Of a DNA stretch of 50,045 bases, positions 29,653 through 39,001 are shown one piece after another. Source of the stretch: Pseudomonas cyclaminis (GTDB lineage: Bacteria; Pseudomonadota; Gammaproteobacteria; Pseudomonadales; Pseudomonadaceae); NCBI RefSeq assembly GCF_015163715.1, contig NZ_JADDUM010000062.1, positions 1 through 50,045 of the forward strand. Direction: 5' to 3'. Position 1 is the first letter of the stretch. Each line of letters starts with the position of its first letter. A program made the translations under genes and the position numbers. The notes under the pieces were generated by a model that was not told where the DNA came from, made no database searches, and saw nothing but the letters and a program-made list of their open reading frames with translations.

Positions 29653-30992
29653 TTACAAAATGCTCAGTGGGTATTCCACGATCACACGAGTGTCGATCAG
29701 GTTGTCGTAGTTGGTCGCACGGTAGTCGCTGTTGGTGCCGCTGTAGATCGCGTTACGTACGCGGAAGGACAGGCCTTTGGCCGGGCCTTCTTGCAGCACG
29801 TACTTGGCTTCCACGTCCCACTCGTGCTCTTTGCCATCGCTGGAATCAGCAACGGTAACGTTGCTACCGCGAGTGTAGCGGGTCATGAAGCTCAGGCCTG
29901 GCACGCCGAAGGAGGCCATGTTCAGGTCGTAGCGAGCTTGCCAGGACTTCTCGTCTTCGCCAACGAAGTCGGAGATCTGCACGGAGTTGGCCAGGTAAAT
30001 GGTACCGCCACCGTCGACGCCGTAGTTGTAGCCGGTTTTACCCGAGGACTGCTGGTAAGCCAGGGTGAACTTGTGGGCGTCGATGCTATAGGCAGCTGCC
30101 AGGCTCCAGACGCGGTTGTCCAGTTCGCCGGCCAGTTTCTTGCCGTCGTCATTGCTGCGGTAGCCGTTGAAGTCGAAACTCAACGATTGCTTGTCGCTCA
30201 GCGGCAGGGTGTAGAAGACGTTGACGTACTGCTTCTTCCAGTAGTCTTCAACATCGGACGCGTGGAACGCGAAAATGAAGTTCTCAAGACCCGAGTAGGT
30301 GAAGCCCGCGATGTTTGCTGCGGTCAGACCTGGGTTTTGCTTGCCGGTAACACGGCTGCGACCGTTGATGGTGTCGCGGCCCATGCCGGTTTGCGCGCTC
30401 AATGCGCTGAAGCGGCCGGCGGTCAATTCCAGACCTTTGATCTCGTTGCTGGTGATCAAGGTGCCGGTGGCGACTTCAGGCAGCAGACGGCCGTCATCGG
30501 TGGTGAAAACCGGGCTGGAAACGAATTGGTTGCCATATTTCAGTACGGTGTCGGAGATGCGCAGTTTCGCCGCACCAGCCACTTTGGACTGGGTGGTTTC
30601 TGGCTCGCCGGCGCCATTGGTTGCGAACAGGCCGTTACCGGCGCGGTCCGAAGTACCGTCGAGTCTGAAGCTGCCCATTGCCATGCATCGATGCCGAAGC
30701 CTACGGTGCCTTGGGTGAAGCCGGATTGGTAAGTGACCAGCTCGCTGATGCCGGTGTCCTGGCGGTAGCCGCTGACTTTGTCGTCGGTACCGGTGGTGTA
30801 GGTACCGTTACCACGACGTACGTTGCCCACGCCGTCCTTGTAGTCACGGTTCATGTACATTGCACGGGTTTTCGCGGTCAGGGTGCTATCTTCGATAAAA
30901 CCCTTTGCGTCGTCCTGGGAGGACGCGATTGCGAATTGCGAGGTGCCTGCAGAAACAGCCAGGGCGATCATGCTCCACTTCATCACGCGCAT
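29653..30992 (-). pseudogene. oprD: OprD-family outer-membrane porin, frameshifted
   Basis: An OprD-type substrate-specific porin. Signal peptide MRVMKWSMIALAVSAGTSQFAIA is followed by an 18-strand barrel pattern to the C-terminal VIVEYPLSIL. The frame fails at Ala103, where one base is missing at about 30685 (GATGC-ATGGCA for GATGCCATGGCA). Restored, the protein is 446 residues, close to usual OprD size. OprD imports basic amino acids and related peptides, and in P. aeruginosa carbapenems. Gene order with HIT, slyX, cold-shock, dps and aspS equals PAO1 PA0958-PA0963 in my memory, so this is its positional orthologue; the exact substrate is not predicted. Probably an assembly deletion, not true loss. 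Confidence 0.85.
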
Positions 30993-31010
30993 CGTGATTT
31001 GCTCCTTTGG

Positions 31011-31734
31011 TTTTCGGAAGAGTACTGCCGTCCCACCTGTATTTTTATCTGGGCGGCTCTTTCTTTTTTGTGTCGGCGCAAAGTTATATCACGCAGACTC
31101 TATTGACGATACTTACCAAACTTTCCTTTCAGCTTCTTTACGAGGCTGTCGTAAATTGCTAGCTCCATGTCGCAAATTCACAGTCCTCAGTGCAACGGGA
31201 CTGACAACTTCAATGCTGTTTTCAGACGTCTAGAGAAGTTTGAAATCTTCCTTGGATGCATTGAAACGCTGCGGTGCTTCTGTCGCGAAACACCTGCTTC
31301 CAAACCGGTGTCGTTGCCGACGATGTGAGTGTGAATGCAACAAGCGCGCCCAAACCGGTAACTGAATGTCATTTTTTCGTGAAAAACGTGAATGGTGCGT
31401 AAAAACCTCATAAGCACGGGCTTTTTACGCCGTTTTGTTTGGGCTTGACGTGCATGTGTTACGTCCCTTCAGTGGTACTGAAAAGCTGTGCGAGGGAAAA
31501 ACGTTACCGGTCCACCCTACAAGTGGGTAGTCCGCGGATCCCTTTGATGCACAAGTGGGTCATTTTGGTGCGCCCTTGTGAGGCCCGGATTAGCCTAGCT
31601 CAAATATTCGCCTGCCTCTAAAGGGTGCAGGTTTTTATCGGTTTGCGTTACGTTGCCGCCATTCGCCGTGAAGCCGGGTGCGTTCAACGGTATGCTGGTG
31701 CCCTGAACCTGACCTGCCGAACGGAGTGCCCGTG
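31011..31734. other. long intergenic region between oprD and the HIT gene
   Basis: About 720 bp with no convincing gene. It contains the oprD promoter, a 10-bp direct repeat ACAAGTGGGT (31519-31528 and 31551-31560, 32 bp apart), and a terminator-like hairpin CCTGC...GCAGG-TTTTT (31611-31636). These could mark a small RNA or a regulator site, but I see no good promoter for one. Confidence 0.4.
31083..31110 (-). promoter_or_regulatory. candidate sigma-70 promoter for oprD
   Basis: Minus-strand TCGTCA (-35, 31105-31110) and TATAAC (-10, 31083-31088) are 16 bp apart. They lie about 90 bp upstream of the oprD ATG, which itself has an AAGGAG. Confidence 0.35.
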
Positions 31735-32160
31735 GTGTTCGCCTTAGATCAACGCCTGCAACAAGACACACTGGTCATCGGGGACTTCCCGCTGTGCCGC
31801 CTGCTGCTGTCCAATGACGCTAACTACCCCTGGTTCATCCTGGTGCCGCGTATCAACGGTATCAGCGAAGTGTTTCAACTGGATGTCGCCAATCAACACA
31901 CGCTGTGGCAAGAGACCACGGCCCTGGCGCAGTGGCTGAATGAGGGGTTTAGCGCTGACAAGATGAACATTGGTGCACTGGGCAACGTGGTCAGCCAGTT
32001 ACACGTGCATGTGATCGTCCGCACACGTGACGACGCCGCCTGGCCCGCCCCCGTGTGGGGCAAACATCCGGCCCGACCGTACACGCAAGAGCAAGTGGCG
32101 GCCGTTCGTGCACGTCTGCGTGAATGGCTGCCTGCCGACTTTATTTTTACCCAGGGCTGA
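31735..32160 (+). CDS. HIT-family nucleotide hydrolase
   Basis: A 141-residue histidine-triad protein (Hint/Fhit fold) that would hydrolyse adenosine phosphoramidates or dinucleotides. The triad region reads QLHVHVIVRTRDD; the first His of the classic HxHxHxx is Gln here, which occurs in some branches, while the nucleophile His is present. GTG 31735 (MFALDQRLQ) is chosen with GGAG eight bases upstream; GTG 31732 is also possible. It is followed 3 bp later by slyX, and the two are likely co-translated. Confidence 0.85.
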   Translation: MFALDQRLQQDTLVIGDFPLCRLLLSNDANYPWFILVPRINGISEVFQLDVANQHTLWQETTALAQWLNEGFSADKMNIGALGNVVSQLHVHVIVRTRDDAAWPAPVWGKHPARPYTQEQVAAVRARLREWLPADFIFTQG

Positions 32161-32163
32161 ACC

Positions 32164-32370
32164 ATGGATCTGCAAGACCGCGTCACCGACCTGGAAAGCC
32201 GCCTGGCCTTTCAGGACGACACCATCGAGACCCTCAATGACATTCTGGTCACCCAGCAGCGGGCCGTCGAACGCCTTCAGTTGCAGATGACGGCGCTGCT
32301 CAAGCGCCAGGAAGAAATGGGCGGGCAATTCGAGTCTTCCGAAGAAGAGGCGCCGCCGCCTCACTATTGA
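32164..32370 (+). CDS. slyX: SlyX family protein
   Basis: A 68-residue SlyX protein, a short coiled coil ([20 protein letters not shown]) with a Pro-rich acidic tail ([10 protein letters not shown]). The family is conserved in proteobacteria but its role is not established. It starts 3 bp after the HIT gene and ends at a bidirectional terminator shared with the convergent cold-shock gene. Length is normal (about 70). Confidence 0.92.
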   Translation: MDLQDRVTDLESRLAFQDDTIETLNDILVTQQRAVERLQLQMTALLKRQEEMGGQFESSEEEAPPPHY

Positions 32371-32380
32371 TCCGCAGGCC

Positions 32381-32421
32381 AAAAAAAACCGCGACCCAGC
32401 CAGGCTGGATCGCGGTTTTTT
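32381..32421. terminator. bidirectional terminator between slyX and the cold-shock gene
   Basis: AAAAAACCGCGA pairs with TCGCGGTTTTTT around CCCAGCCAGGCTGG, itself a small palindrome. Strong stem with T tracts both ways. Confidence 0.9.
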
Positions 32422-32440
32422 GTTGCTGCAACCGCTGGAA

Positions 32441-33043
32441 TCAGCGACGCGGCAATGCTGCAATCACGTCTTCGGCTTGCAGGCCTTTGTCGCGATTCAT
32501 CACGGAGAACTCCACGCGCTGGCCTTCAACCAGAACACGATGGCCTTCGCCGCGAATGGCCCGGAAGTGGACGAAGATATCGTCGCCCGAATCACGGGAA
32601 ATAAAGCCGAAGCCTTTGGACGTGTTGAACCACTTGACGGTACCGGTATCCCGATTGGTCATGTCGTAGTTTTGCGACGCGGCCGCTGGGGACGAACGGT
32701 AGAAGCTGATGGCCAGGTGAAGAGCGATGGCGACCACAGCAATCACCAGGCTGAGCAGGATGGCCGGATGGCCGCCGACTTCAGGCATAGGTGCCAGGAG
32801 GGTGAGGGTTTGTACGACAACGGTCAGTACCAGCAACGCGCTGACCAGATTTTGCAGTTGATGACGCGTGCCTTTGTTCCAGTAAGGGATTACTGGGGCG
32901 AGCGTGAGGTTAAGAAGGCCGAACAAGGCCAGGTACAAAGCATCATGTTGTTGCAGGTAGGGCAGGCTTTCAGGCTGCAGGCTCGGGATAAAGGACAGCA
33001 GCAACGCTGCAACGCCCGTTAGCAGGTGGACGATTTTCAACAT
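32441..33043 (-). CDS. membrane-anchored cold-shock-domain protein
   Basis: A 200-residue protein whose C-terminal residues 132-199 form a cold-shock domain with RNP1 KGFGFI (143-148) and RNP2 IFVHF (156-160). The first 115 residues hold three or four hydrophobic segments (about 5-20, 35-55, 65-84 and 94-113), so an RNA-binding domain appears to be tethered to the inner membrane. ATG 33043 gives the full form. An internal ATG at M128 ([12 protein letters not shown]) would give a free domain, but no good Shine-Dalgarno precedes it. Positional match to PAO1 PA0961, annotated there as a cold-shock protein. Function unproven. Confidence 0.85.
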   Translation of the reverse strand: MLKIVHLLTGVAALLLSFIPSLQPESLPYLQQHDALYLALFGLLNLTLAPVIPYWNKGTRHQLQNLVSALLVLTVVVQTLTLLAPMPEVGGHPAILLSLVIAVVAIALHLAISFYRSSPAAASQNYDMTNRDTGTVKWFNTSKGFGFISRDSGDDIFVHFRAIRGEGHRVLVEGQRVEFSVMNRDKGLQAEDVIAALPRR

Positions 33044-33470
33044 TTTGATTAACTCACGTTAAGACGGATCGCAAGGAAGAGCTGACTGGCACGGTTCGCT
33101 TCTGAACTATGGGAGGCGTTGGGCACGTGCACGGGTATCAGCCTATGCCGCTTGCCGTGGGAAAAAACGGCGGCGACACGCTGCCTATTTAACAGCAAAG
33201 GCTGTGCCTACTCAAATCCAGCATTTGCAGGGTGTTTGGGGAGCAGGGCATTTCTGCGTCAAACGTTGGTCCTAGACGGGTGCACGTATTTTTAAAGGGG
33301 CGGCGGTGAACATTCCGGCCTTGCTCAAGGACGTGCCCGCCGCGCAGGAGGGCGTGAAGCGCAGGACCATTTGCCGCACCTTGTCCTCGGCGGGCTGCGC
33401 GTCAGCAGCACTCTTGCTACAGTGGTCCTGCACCTGATCAATGAATGCTAGTCAATTGAAGGGGATAAAC
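33044..33470. other. intergenic region between the cold-shock gene and dps
   Basis: 427 bp between divergent genes. It should hold both promoters. The tract AAGGGG at 33465 is the dps ribosome site. A 43-codon frame from GTG 33306 is open but resembles nothing I know. No clear sigma factor motifs, RNA or repeat seen. Confidence 0.4.
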
Positions 33471-33944
33471 ATGGCAATCGATATCGGTATCAGCGAAGAA
33501 GATCGTAAATCCATCGTCGATGGGCTTTCACGCCTGCTTTCCGATACCTATGTACTGTACCTGAAGACCCACAACTTCCATTGGAACGTCACGGGCCCCA
33601 TGTTTCGGACGCTGCACTTGATGTTCGAAGAGCAGTACAACGAACTGGCGCTGGCGGTGGACTCCATTGCCGAGCGTATCCGTGCCCTGGGTTTTCCGGC
33701 GCCGGGTGCCTATTCGATCTATGCCCGTCTGTCTTCCATCAAGGAAGAGGAGGGCGTTCCCAGCGCTGAAGAGATGATCAAGCAGTTGGTGGCGGGCCAG
33801 GAAGCGGTCACCCGCACCGCACGCGGTATCTTCCCGTTGCTCGACAAAGTCAGCGACGAGCCGACGGCGGACCTGTTGACCCAGCGCATGCAGGTTCACG
33901 AAAAAACTGCCTGGATGCTGCGCTCGCTGCTCGAAAACCAGTAA
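33471..33944 (+). CDS. dps: Dps-family ferritin-like protein
   Basis: A 157-residue Dps, a 12-mer mini-ferritin that binds DNA in some species and oxidises ferrous iron with peroxide. The ferroxidase residues are in [32 protein letters not shown], with His, Asp and Glu at expected places. ATG 33471 follows AAGGGG at a good distance; the upstream in-frame ATG at 33441 is less likely. It protects DNA and iron homeostasis in stress and stationary phase. Monocistronic by position. A hairpin (AGTGGCGCC/GGCGCCACT, 33957-33979) follows but lacks a T run. Confidence 0.94.
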   Translation: MAIDIGISEEDRKSIVDGLSRLLSDTYVLYLKTHNFHWNVTGPMFRTLHLMFEEQYNELALAVDSIAERIRALGFPAPGAYSIYARLSSIKEEEGVPSAEEMIKQLVAGQEAVTRTARGIFPLLDKVSDEPTADLLTQRMQVHEKTAWMLRSLLENQ

Positions 33945-34124
33945 ACCTCGAACCGGAGTGGCGCCGATCGGGCGCCACTTGCTGGTTTCCACGCATTTCC
34001 TGGCGTTGTCCTACGCTTATCAACGTCCCGTCTTCTGGCTGCCTGTCTCGTCCTGCTGTTTTATAGGGCCACTGCCCCATGGGAGACCCCGTGGGCTGCT
34101 GTTTGGCAATGGAGTGTCAGGTGT

Positions 34125-34466
34125 ATGTCACGTGGAGTGGATACTGGAGTGATGGAAACCGGTGGTTTTCATAAGATAAACGTCGACCCTTTCGCCAAGG
34201 GGTTCGATATGGGGCTGGCCAAGCCATTGTCCCGATCGGTGCGTCTCAATGGGTTTTCCACTTGTCTGCGGCTTGAGCAGATCTATTGGAATATCCTCAC
34301 GGAAATAGCCAGGATCAACGCCTGCTCTGTCAGTGCATTGCTGTCTTATGTCGATCGGGAAGTGCACTTGCGCTATGGAGGCGTGAAGAACTTCAGTGGC
34401 TTGGTCAGGGTGGTGTGCGTGGTTCATCTGTTAAAAGGTCGTGCCACGTCGCCAAACCCGGAGTGA
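34125..34466 (+). CDS. ribbon-helix-helix domain protein
   Basis: A 113-residue (from 34125) or 104-residue (from 34152) protein with an RHH_4-type DNA-binding segment RSVRLNGFSTCLRLEQIYW, predicted to bind DNA as a dimer. The remainder is LTEIARINACSVSALLSYVDRE and a basic-hydrophobic end. ATG 34125 has GGAG ten bases upstream, whereas ATG 34152 has GGAG only two bases away, so I prefer the first. Targets unknown; it stands alone between dps and the FmdB gene. No repressor or toxin partner is adjacent. Confidence 0.75.
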   Translation: MSRGVDTGVMETGGFHKINVDPFAKGFDMGLAKPLSRSVRLNGFSTCLRLEQIYWNILTEIARINACSVSALLSYVDREVHLRYGGVKNFSGLVRVVCVVHLLKGRATSPNPE

Positions 34467-34636
34467 TCGGTAGGCTTTGGGGCCGGTCCGCCGTCGAGGT
34501 GGACCAGGCTCCGGGCAGAAAGCCGGCTGCGCTGCCTCGATTTACCAGATATAATCCCGCGCTTTGCTGCGCGTGCCGAGGCTTTATCTTTTGGGCAGGC
34601 GTGGCGCAGTAACGATTTGATCGCCGAGACATCGCC

Positions 34637-34858
34637 ATGCCCATGTACGACTATCAATGTGCTTCCTGTGGACATCAGTTGGAAGCCATCCAGAAGATCA
34701 GCGCCGCGCCGCTGGTCGATTGCCCGGCCTGCCAGGCACCCGAGCTCAAGAAGATGTTGTCCATGCCAGGCTTTCGCCTGAGCGGCAGCGGCTGGTACGA
34801 GACCGATTTCAAGACCGGCTCGAAGAAGAATCTGGCCGGCGGCGACAAGGCAGACTGA
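34637..34858 (+). CDS. FmdB-type zinc-ribbon protein
   Basis: A 73-residue protein with paired zinc-binding CxxC motifs: CASC (near residue 8) and CPAC (near residue 31). The start MPMYDYQCASCGHQLE is the FmdB family signature. The Lys/Gly-rich tail (KTGSKKNLAGGDKAD) is typical. Function is unproven; it is encoded before aspS in many proteobacteria. The stop is about 108 bp before aspS, so co-transcription is possible. Confidence 0.92.
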   Translation: MPMYDYQCASCGHQLEAIQKISAAPLVDCPACQAPELKKMLSMPGFRLSGSGWYETDFKTGSKKNLAGGDKAD

Positions 34859-34965
34859 GTTGAACTCCATGCGCAGGCTCCTGCATTATCCGTCCCCTGC
34901 TTAACTGTGCGGTGACGAGGCAAGCCTCCACCGAATTTCGAATTACGAGAAGTGAAACCACGACC

Positions 34966-36741
34966 ATGATGCGCAGCCACTATTGCGGCCAACTGAACGA
35001 GACCCTGGATGGTCAGGAAATTACCCTTTGCGGATGGGTTCACCGTCGCCGCGACCACGGCGGGGTGATCTTCCTCGATATCCGTGATCGCGATGGTCTG
35101 GCCCAAGTGGTGTTCGACCCGGACCGCGCCGAGAGCTTCGCCGCCGCTGACCGCGTGCGCAGCGAGTACGTCGTGAAGATCACCGGCAAGGTTCGCCTGC
35201 GTCCGGCCGGTGCCGTGAACGCGAACATGGCGTCCGGTGCAATCGAAGTGCTGGGTTATGAGCTGGAAGTGCTGAACGAGTCGGAAACCCCGCCGTTCCC
35301 ACTCAACGAATACTCCGACGTCGGCGAAGAAACCCGCCTGCGCTATCGCTTCCTGGACCTGCGTCGTCCGGAAATGGCCGAGAAGCTGCGCCTGCGTTCG
35401 CGCATGACCACCAGCATCCGCCGCTTCCTCGACGAAAACGGTTTCCTCGACGTCGAAACGCCGATCCTGACCCGGGCCACCCCGGAAGGCGCACGCGACT
35501 ACCTGGTACCTAGCCGTACCCACCCTGGTTCGTTCTTCGCCTTGCCGCAATCGCCGCAGCTGTTCAAGCAGTTGCTGATGGTGGCCGGCTTCGACCGTTA
35601 CTACCAGATCGCCAAGTGCTTCCGTGACGAAGACCTGCGCGCCGACCGCCAGCCGGAATTCACCCAGATCGACATCGAGACCAGCTTCCTCGATGAAAAA
35701 GAGATCATGGGCCTGACCGAGCAGATGATCCGCAAGCTGTTCAAGGAAGTGCTGGACCTGGAATTCGGCGAATTCCCGCACATGACCTTCGAAGAAGCCA
35801 TGCGCCGCTACGGTTCCGACAAACCCGACCTGCGTAACCCGCTGGAACTGGTGGACGTCGCCGACCAACTGAAAGAAGTTGATTTCAAAGTCTTCAGCGG
35901 CCCGGCCAACGACCCGAAATGCCGCATCGCCGCCCTGCGCGTGCCTGGCGGCGCGAGCATGCCGCGCAAGCAGATCGACGACTACACCAAGTTCGTCGGC
36001 ATCTACGGTGCCAAGGGCCTGGCGTACATCAAGGTCAACGAGCGCGCAAACGGTGTTGACGGTCTGCAATCGCCGATTGTGAAAAACATTCCGTTGGACA
36101 ACCTCAACGCGATCCTGGATCGCGTCGGCGCAGTCGACGGCGACATCGTGTTCTTCGGTGCCGACAAAGCCAAGATCGTCAGCGAAGCCCTGGGCGCGCT
36201 GCGCATCAAGCTGGGCCACGACCTGGATCTGCTGACCTGCAAGTGGGCGCCGATGTGGGTTGTCGACTTCCCGATGTTCGAAGAAAACGACGACGGCAGC
36301 TTCAGCGCCTTGCACCACCCGTTCACCGCACCGAAGTGCTCGCCCGAGGAGTTGGAAGCCAACCCGGCCGGCGCACTGTCCCGTGCGTACGACATGGTGC
36401 TCAACGGTACTGAGCTGGGTGGCGGTTCGATCCGTATCCACCGCAAAGAGATGCAGCAAGCGGTCTTCCGTCTGTTGGGCATCAACGAAGCGGAACAGGA
36501 AGAGAAATTCGGCTTCCTGCTCGACGCCCTGAAATACGGCGCGCCGCCCCACGGTGGTCTGGCCTTCGGCCTTGACCGCCTGGTGATGCTGATGACCGGC
36601 GCCCAGTCGATCCGTGAAGTGATCGCTTTCCCGAAAACCCAGAGTGCTGCGGACGTCATGACCCAGGCACCGGGCGTGGTGGATGCCAAGGCCTTGCGCG
36701 AACTGCATATCCGTCTGCGCGAGACGCCAAAGGCTGAGTAA
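34966..36741 (+). CDS. aspS: aspartyl-tRNA synthetase
   Basis: A 591-residue class II synthetase charging tRNA-Asp and, in Pseudomonas, probably also tRNA-Asn (non-discriminating type). It has an OB-fold anticodon domain ([19 protein letters not shown]), class II motif 2 ([15 protein letters not shown]), the GAD insert and motif 3 ([14 protein letters not shown]). The start is ATG 34966 or 34969; the first gives the usual 591 residues. It is followed by a terminator, then yebC and ruvCAB as in PAO1 PA0963-PA0967. Full length with no anomalies. Confidence 0.97.
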   Translation: MMRSHYCGQLNETLDGQEITLCGWVHRRRDHGGVIFLDIRDRDGLAQVVFDPDRAESFAAADRVRSEYVVKITGKVRLRPAGAVNANMASGAIEVLGYELEVLNESETPPFPLNEYSDVGEETRLRYRFLDLRRPEMAEKLRLRSRMTTSIRRFLDENGFLDVETPILTRATPEGARDYLVPSRTHPGSFFALPQSPQLFKQLLMVAGFDRYYQIAKCFRDEDLRADRQPEFTQIDIETSFLDEKEIMGLTEQMIRKLFKEVLDLEFGEFPHMTFEEAMRRYGSDKPDLRNPLELVDVADQLKEVDFKVFSGPANDPKCRIAALRVPGGASMPRKQIDDYTKFVGIYGAKGLAYIKVNERANGVDGLQSPIVKNIPLDNLNAILDRVGAVDGDIVFFGADKAKIVSEALGALRIKLGHDLDLLTCKWAPMWVVDFPMFEENDDGSFSALHHPFTAPKCSPEELEANPAGALSRAYDMVLNGTELGGGSIRIHRKEMQQAVFRLLGINEAEQEEKFGFLLDALKYGAPPHGGLAFGLDRLVMLMTGAQSIREVIAFPKTQSAADVMTQAPGVVDAKALRELHIRLRETPKAE

Positions 36742-36778
36742 GGCTGCTGCGCGAAAGCGCTATAGGGTTTTACACAGT

Positions 36779-36807
36779 CAAAAAGGCGCATCTTCGGATG
36801 CGCCTTT
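36779..36807 (+). terminator. intrinsic terminator after aspS
   Basis: AAAGGCGCATC and GATGCGCCTTT form an 11-bp stem with a stable UUCG tetraloop. It lies about 40 bp past aspS. Confidence 0.85.
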
Positions 36808-36876
36808 GCGTTAAAGAGCTGTATCTCGCCTGGGGCGGGATTGATCAAGGTTTCTAGAGAATTTCGGAGTTGTGTT

Positions 36877-37623
36877 ATGGCTGGCCATTCCAAGTGGGCG
36901 AACATCAAGCACCGCAAAGAGCGTCAGGATGCCAAGAAAGGCAAGATTTTTACCAAGTGGATCCGCGAGCTGACCGTCGCTGCCCGTCAGGGCGGCGGTG
37001 ATCCAGGCTCCAACCCGCGCCTGCGCCTGGCGCTGGACAAGGCTCTCGGCGCCAACATGAGCCGCGACATCATCGACCGCGCCGTGGCCCGTGGTGCCGG
37101 TGCGGCCGACACCGACGACATGGTCGAACTGACCTATGAAGGCTACGGCCCAGGCGGTGTGGCGGTGATGGTCGAGTGCATGACCGATAACCGCAACCGG
37201 ACGGCCGCTGCCGTGCGCCATGCGTTCAGCAAGTGCGGTGGCAACCTCGGCACCGACGGCTCCGTGGCCTACCTGTTCGAGCGCAAGGGCCAGATATCCT
37301 TCGCGCCGGGCGTGGATGAGGATGCGCTGATGGAAGCGGCGATGGAGGCTGATGCCGACGACGTTGTCACCAATGACGACGGCTCCATCGATGTGTTTAC
37401 CTCGTTTGCCAGCTTCTACGCCGTGCGTAATGCGCTCGAAGCTGCCGGTTTCAAAGGTACTGACGCGGAAATCGTGATGCTGCCGACCACCAGCGCCGAG
37501 TTGGACCTGGACGGCGCACAGAAGGTACTGAAGTTGCTGGATATGCTGGAAGACCTGGATGATGTGCAGAACGTCTATTCCAACGCCGACATCCCCGAGT
37601 CGGTAGCCGAGCAGTTGGTCTGA
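36877..37623 (+). CDS. yebC: YebC/PmpR-family regulatory protein
   Basis: A 248-residue YebC/PmpR protein. It starts [22 protein letters not shown], the family hallmark. PmpR represses the quinolone signal gene pqsR in P. aeruginosa, and YebC proteins have more recently been linked to relief of ribosome stalling on proline-rich tracts. This species group generally lacks pqs, so the general role is likelier. ATG 36877 is used; the in-frame ATG at 36841 is upstream of the conserved start. ruvC begins 173 bp later, across a REPIN. Confidence 0.94.
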   Translation: MAGHSKWANIKHRKERQDAKKGKIFTKWIRELTVAARQGGGDPGSNPRLRLALDKALGANMSRDIIDRAVARGAGAADTDDMVELTYEGYGPGGVAVMVECMTDNRNRTAAAVRHAFSKCGGNLGTDGSVAYLFERKGQISFAPGVDEDALMEAAMEADADDVVTNDDGSIDVFTSFASFYAVRNALEAAGFKGTDAEIVMLPTTSAELDLDGAQKVLKLLDMLEDLDDVQNVYSNADIPESVAEQLV

Positions 37624-37659
37624 CGGACGATGTAGATCCAGATGTAGGAGAGGGGCTGG

Positions 37660-37750
37660 TATGGGAGGGGGCTTGCCCCCGATGGCGGTGGGTCAGTCAC
37701 GAATGTGCTTGCTGACACTTCCTCATCGGGGGCAAGCCCCCTCCCACATT
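37660..37750. repeat. REPIN (inverted REP pair), copy 2
   Basis: TGGGAGGGGGCTTGCCCCCG (37662 on) faces a perfect complement ending in CCCCCTCCCACATT (to 37750). The pair encloses about 40 bp. It lies 46 bp upstream of the ruvC ATG, so it may influence the ruv leader transcript. Confidence 0.88.
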
Positions 37751-37796
37751 GGATTTTCTCTGTATCAAAATTGTTTTCATCCAACCCGCAGGCGTT

Positions 37797-38321
37797 ATGA
37801 CTTTAATCCTAGGTATCGACCCCGGTTCGCGCATCACCGGTTTTGGTGTGGTGCAACACACCCCGCGCGGCTGCGTCTACGTCGCCTCGGGCTGCATCCG
37901 CACCGGCGCGGGCGAGTTGGCCGAGCGCCTGCAGATTGTCTATCGCGGTGTGCGTGAAGTGATCCAGACCTACGGGCCAGTGACCATGGGCATCGAAAAG
38001 GTGTTCATGGCGAAGAACGCCGACTCGGCTCTGAAACTCGGCCAGGCCCGTGGCGCCGCCATCGTCGCCGGCGCCGAAGAGGGCCTGGAAATCGCCGAAT
38101 ACACCGCGACCCAGGTCAAGCAGGCCGTGGTCGGCACCGGCGCGGCCAATAAAGAACAGGTGCAGATGATGGTCATGCACATGCTCAAGCTGACGTCGAA
38201 ACCGCAGATCGACGCCTCCGACGCCCTGGCCATCGCCATTTGCCATGCGCACACCCGCTCCAGCCTGCTGCCGCACGGCTTGGGCACTGCACGCAGTCGT
38301 GGCGGGCGGCTGCGTCTCTGA
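37797..38321 (+). CDS. ruvC: Holliday junction resolvase RuvC
   Basis: A 174-residue endonuclease that cuts Holliday junctions symmetrically. The acidic residues of the RNase H-like active site are at D7 ([12 protein letters not shown]), E in [15 protein letters not shown] and D in [16 protein letters not shown] 37797 gives the standard length; its Shine-Dalgarno is poor and the REPIN is just upstream. RuvC works with RuvAB, encoded next. No clear SOS box upstream, as expected for Pseudomonas. Confidence 0.97.
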   Translation: MTLILGIDPGSRITGFGVVQHTPRGCVYVASGCIRTGAGELAERLQIVYRGVREVIQTYGPVTMGIEKVFMAKNADSALKLGQARGAAIVAGAEEGLEIAEYTATQVKQAVVGTGAANKEQVQMMVMHMLKLTSKPQIDASDALAIAICHAHTRSSLLPHGLGTARSRGGRLRL

Positions 38322-38346
38322 TAGCATCAGCGCAATCGAATTGTGC

Positions 38347-38366
38347 GGTCAGACCTTGATCTGACC
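38347..38366. repeat. inverted repeat between ruvC and ruvA
   Basis: GGTCAGA-CCTTGA-TCTGACC is a perfect 7-bp inverted repeat with a 6-base loop in the 68-bp ruvC-ruvA gap, 24 bp before the ruvA start. There is no T run, so it is not a terminator. It may be an operator or an mRNA-processing hairpin. Confidence 0.5.
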
Positions 38367-38389
38367 CCCACGCTTTAAGGATCTGAACC

Positions 38390-39001
38390 GTGATTGGACG
38401 TTTGCGCGGCACCCTGGCTGAGAAACAGCCGCCGCACCTGATTCTGGATGTAAACGGGTTGGGGTATGAGCTGGAAGTGCCCATGACCACCCTGTATCGC
38501 CTACCGTCGGTCGGTGAGTCGATAACGCTGCACACCCATTTGGTGGTGCGCGAAGACGCGCAACTACTCTATGGTTTCATCGGCAAGCGCGACCGGGACT
38601 TTTTCCGTGAGCTGATTCGCCTTAATGGCGTAGGGCCGAAACTTGCGCTGGCCCTGATGTCGAGCCTGGAAGTGGACGAATTGGTACGTGCCGTTTCAGC
38701 CCAGGACACCTCGGCGTTGACCAAGGTGCCTGGGGTCGGAAAGAAAACCGCCGAGCGCCTGCTGGTAGAACTCAAAGACCGCTTCAAGGCCTGGGAGGTC
38801 GTGCCGAGCATGTTTGCCCTGGTGCCTAACCAACCGGACATGCCTGCCGCGCAAGTCGCTAGCGCTGAAAGTGATGCCGTCAATGCGCTGATCTCCCTCG
38901 GCTACAAGCCTCAGGAAGCCAGCAAGGCGGTGTCAGCTATCAAGGACAAGAACCTGAGTGCTGAAGACATGATCCGCCGCGCACTGAAGGGAATGATTTA
39001 A
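38390..39001 (+). CDS. ruvA: Holliday junction branch-migration subunit RuvA
   Basis: A 203-residue RuvA, the tetramer that grips Holliday junctions. It has an OB-fold domain ([20 protein letters not shown]), paired helix-hairpin-helix motifs ([15 protein letters not shown] and [16 protein letters not shown]), and a C-terminal domain that contacts RuvB. GTG 38390 follows AAGGA and is the only start that preserves the conserved MIGRLRG. ruvB begins at the base after its stop. Confidence 0.97.
   Translation: MIGRLRGTLAEKQPPHLILDVNGLGYELEVPMTTLYRLPSVGESITLHTHLVVREDAQLLYGFIGKRDRDFFRELIRLNGVGPKLALALMSSLEVDELVRAVSAQDTSALTKVPGVGKKTAERLLVELKDRFKAWEVVPSMFALVPNQPDMPAAQVASAESDAVNALISLGYKPQEASKAVSAIKDKNLSAEDMIRRALKGMI

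Noticed and set aside
33306..33437. 43-codon frame from GTG with an AAAGGGG-type site upstream of dps
   Set aside because: Resembles no family, high Cys/Ala content looks incidental, and it lies in the likely dps promoter region.
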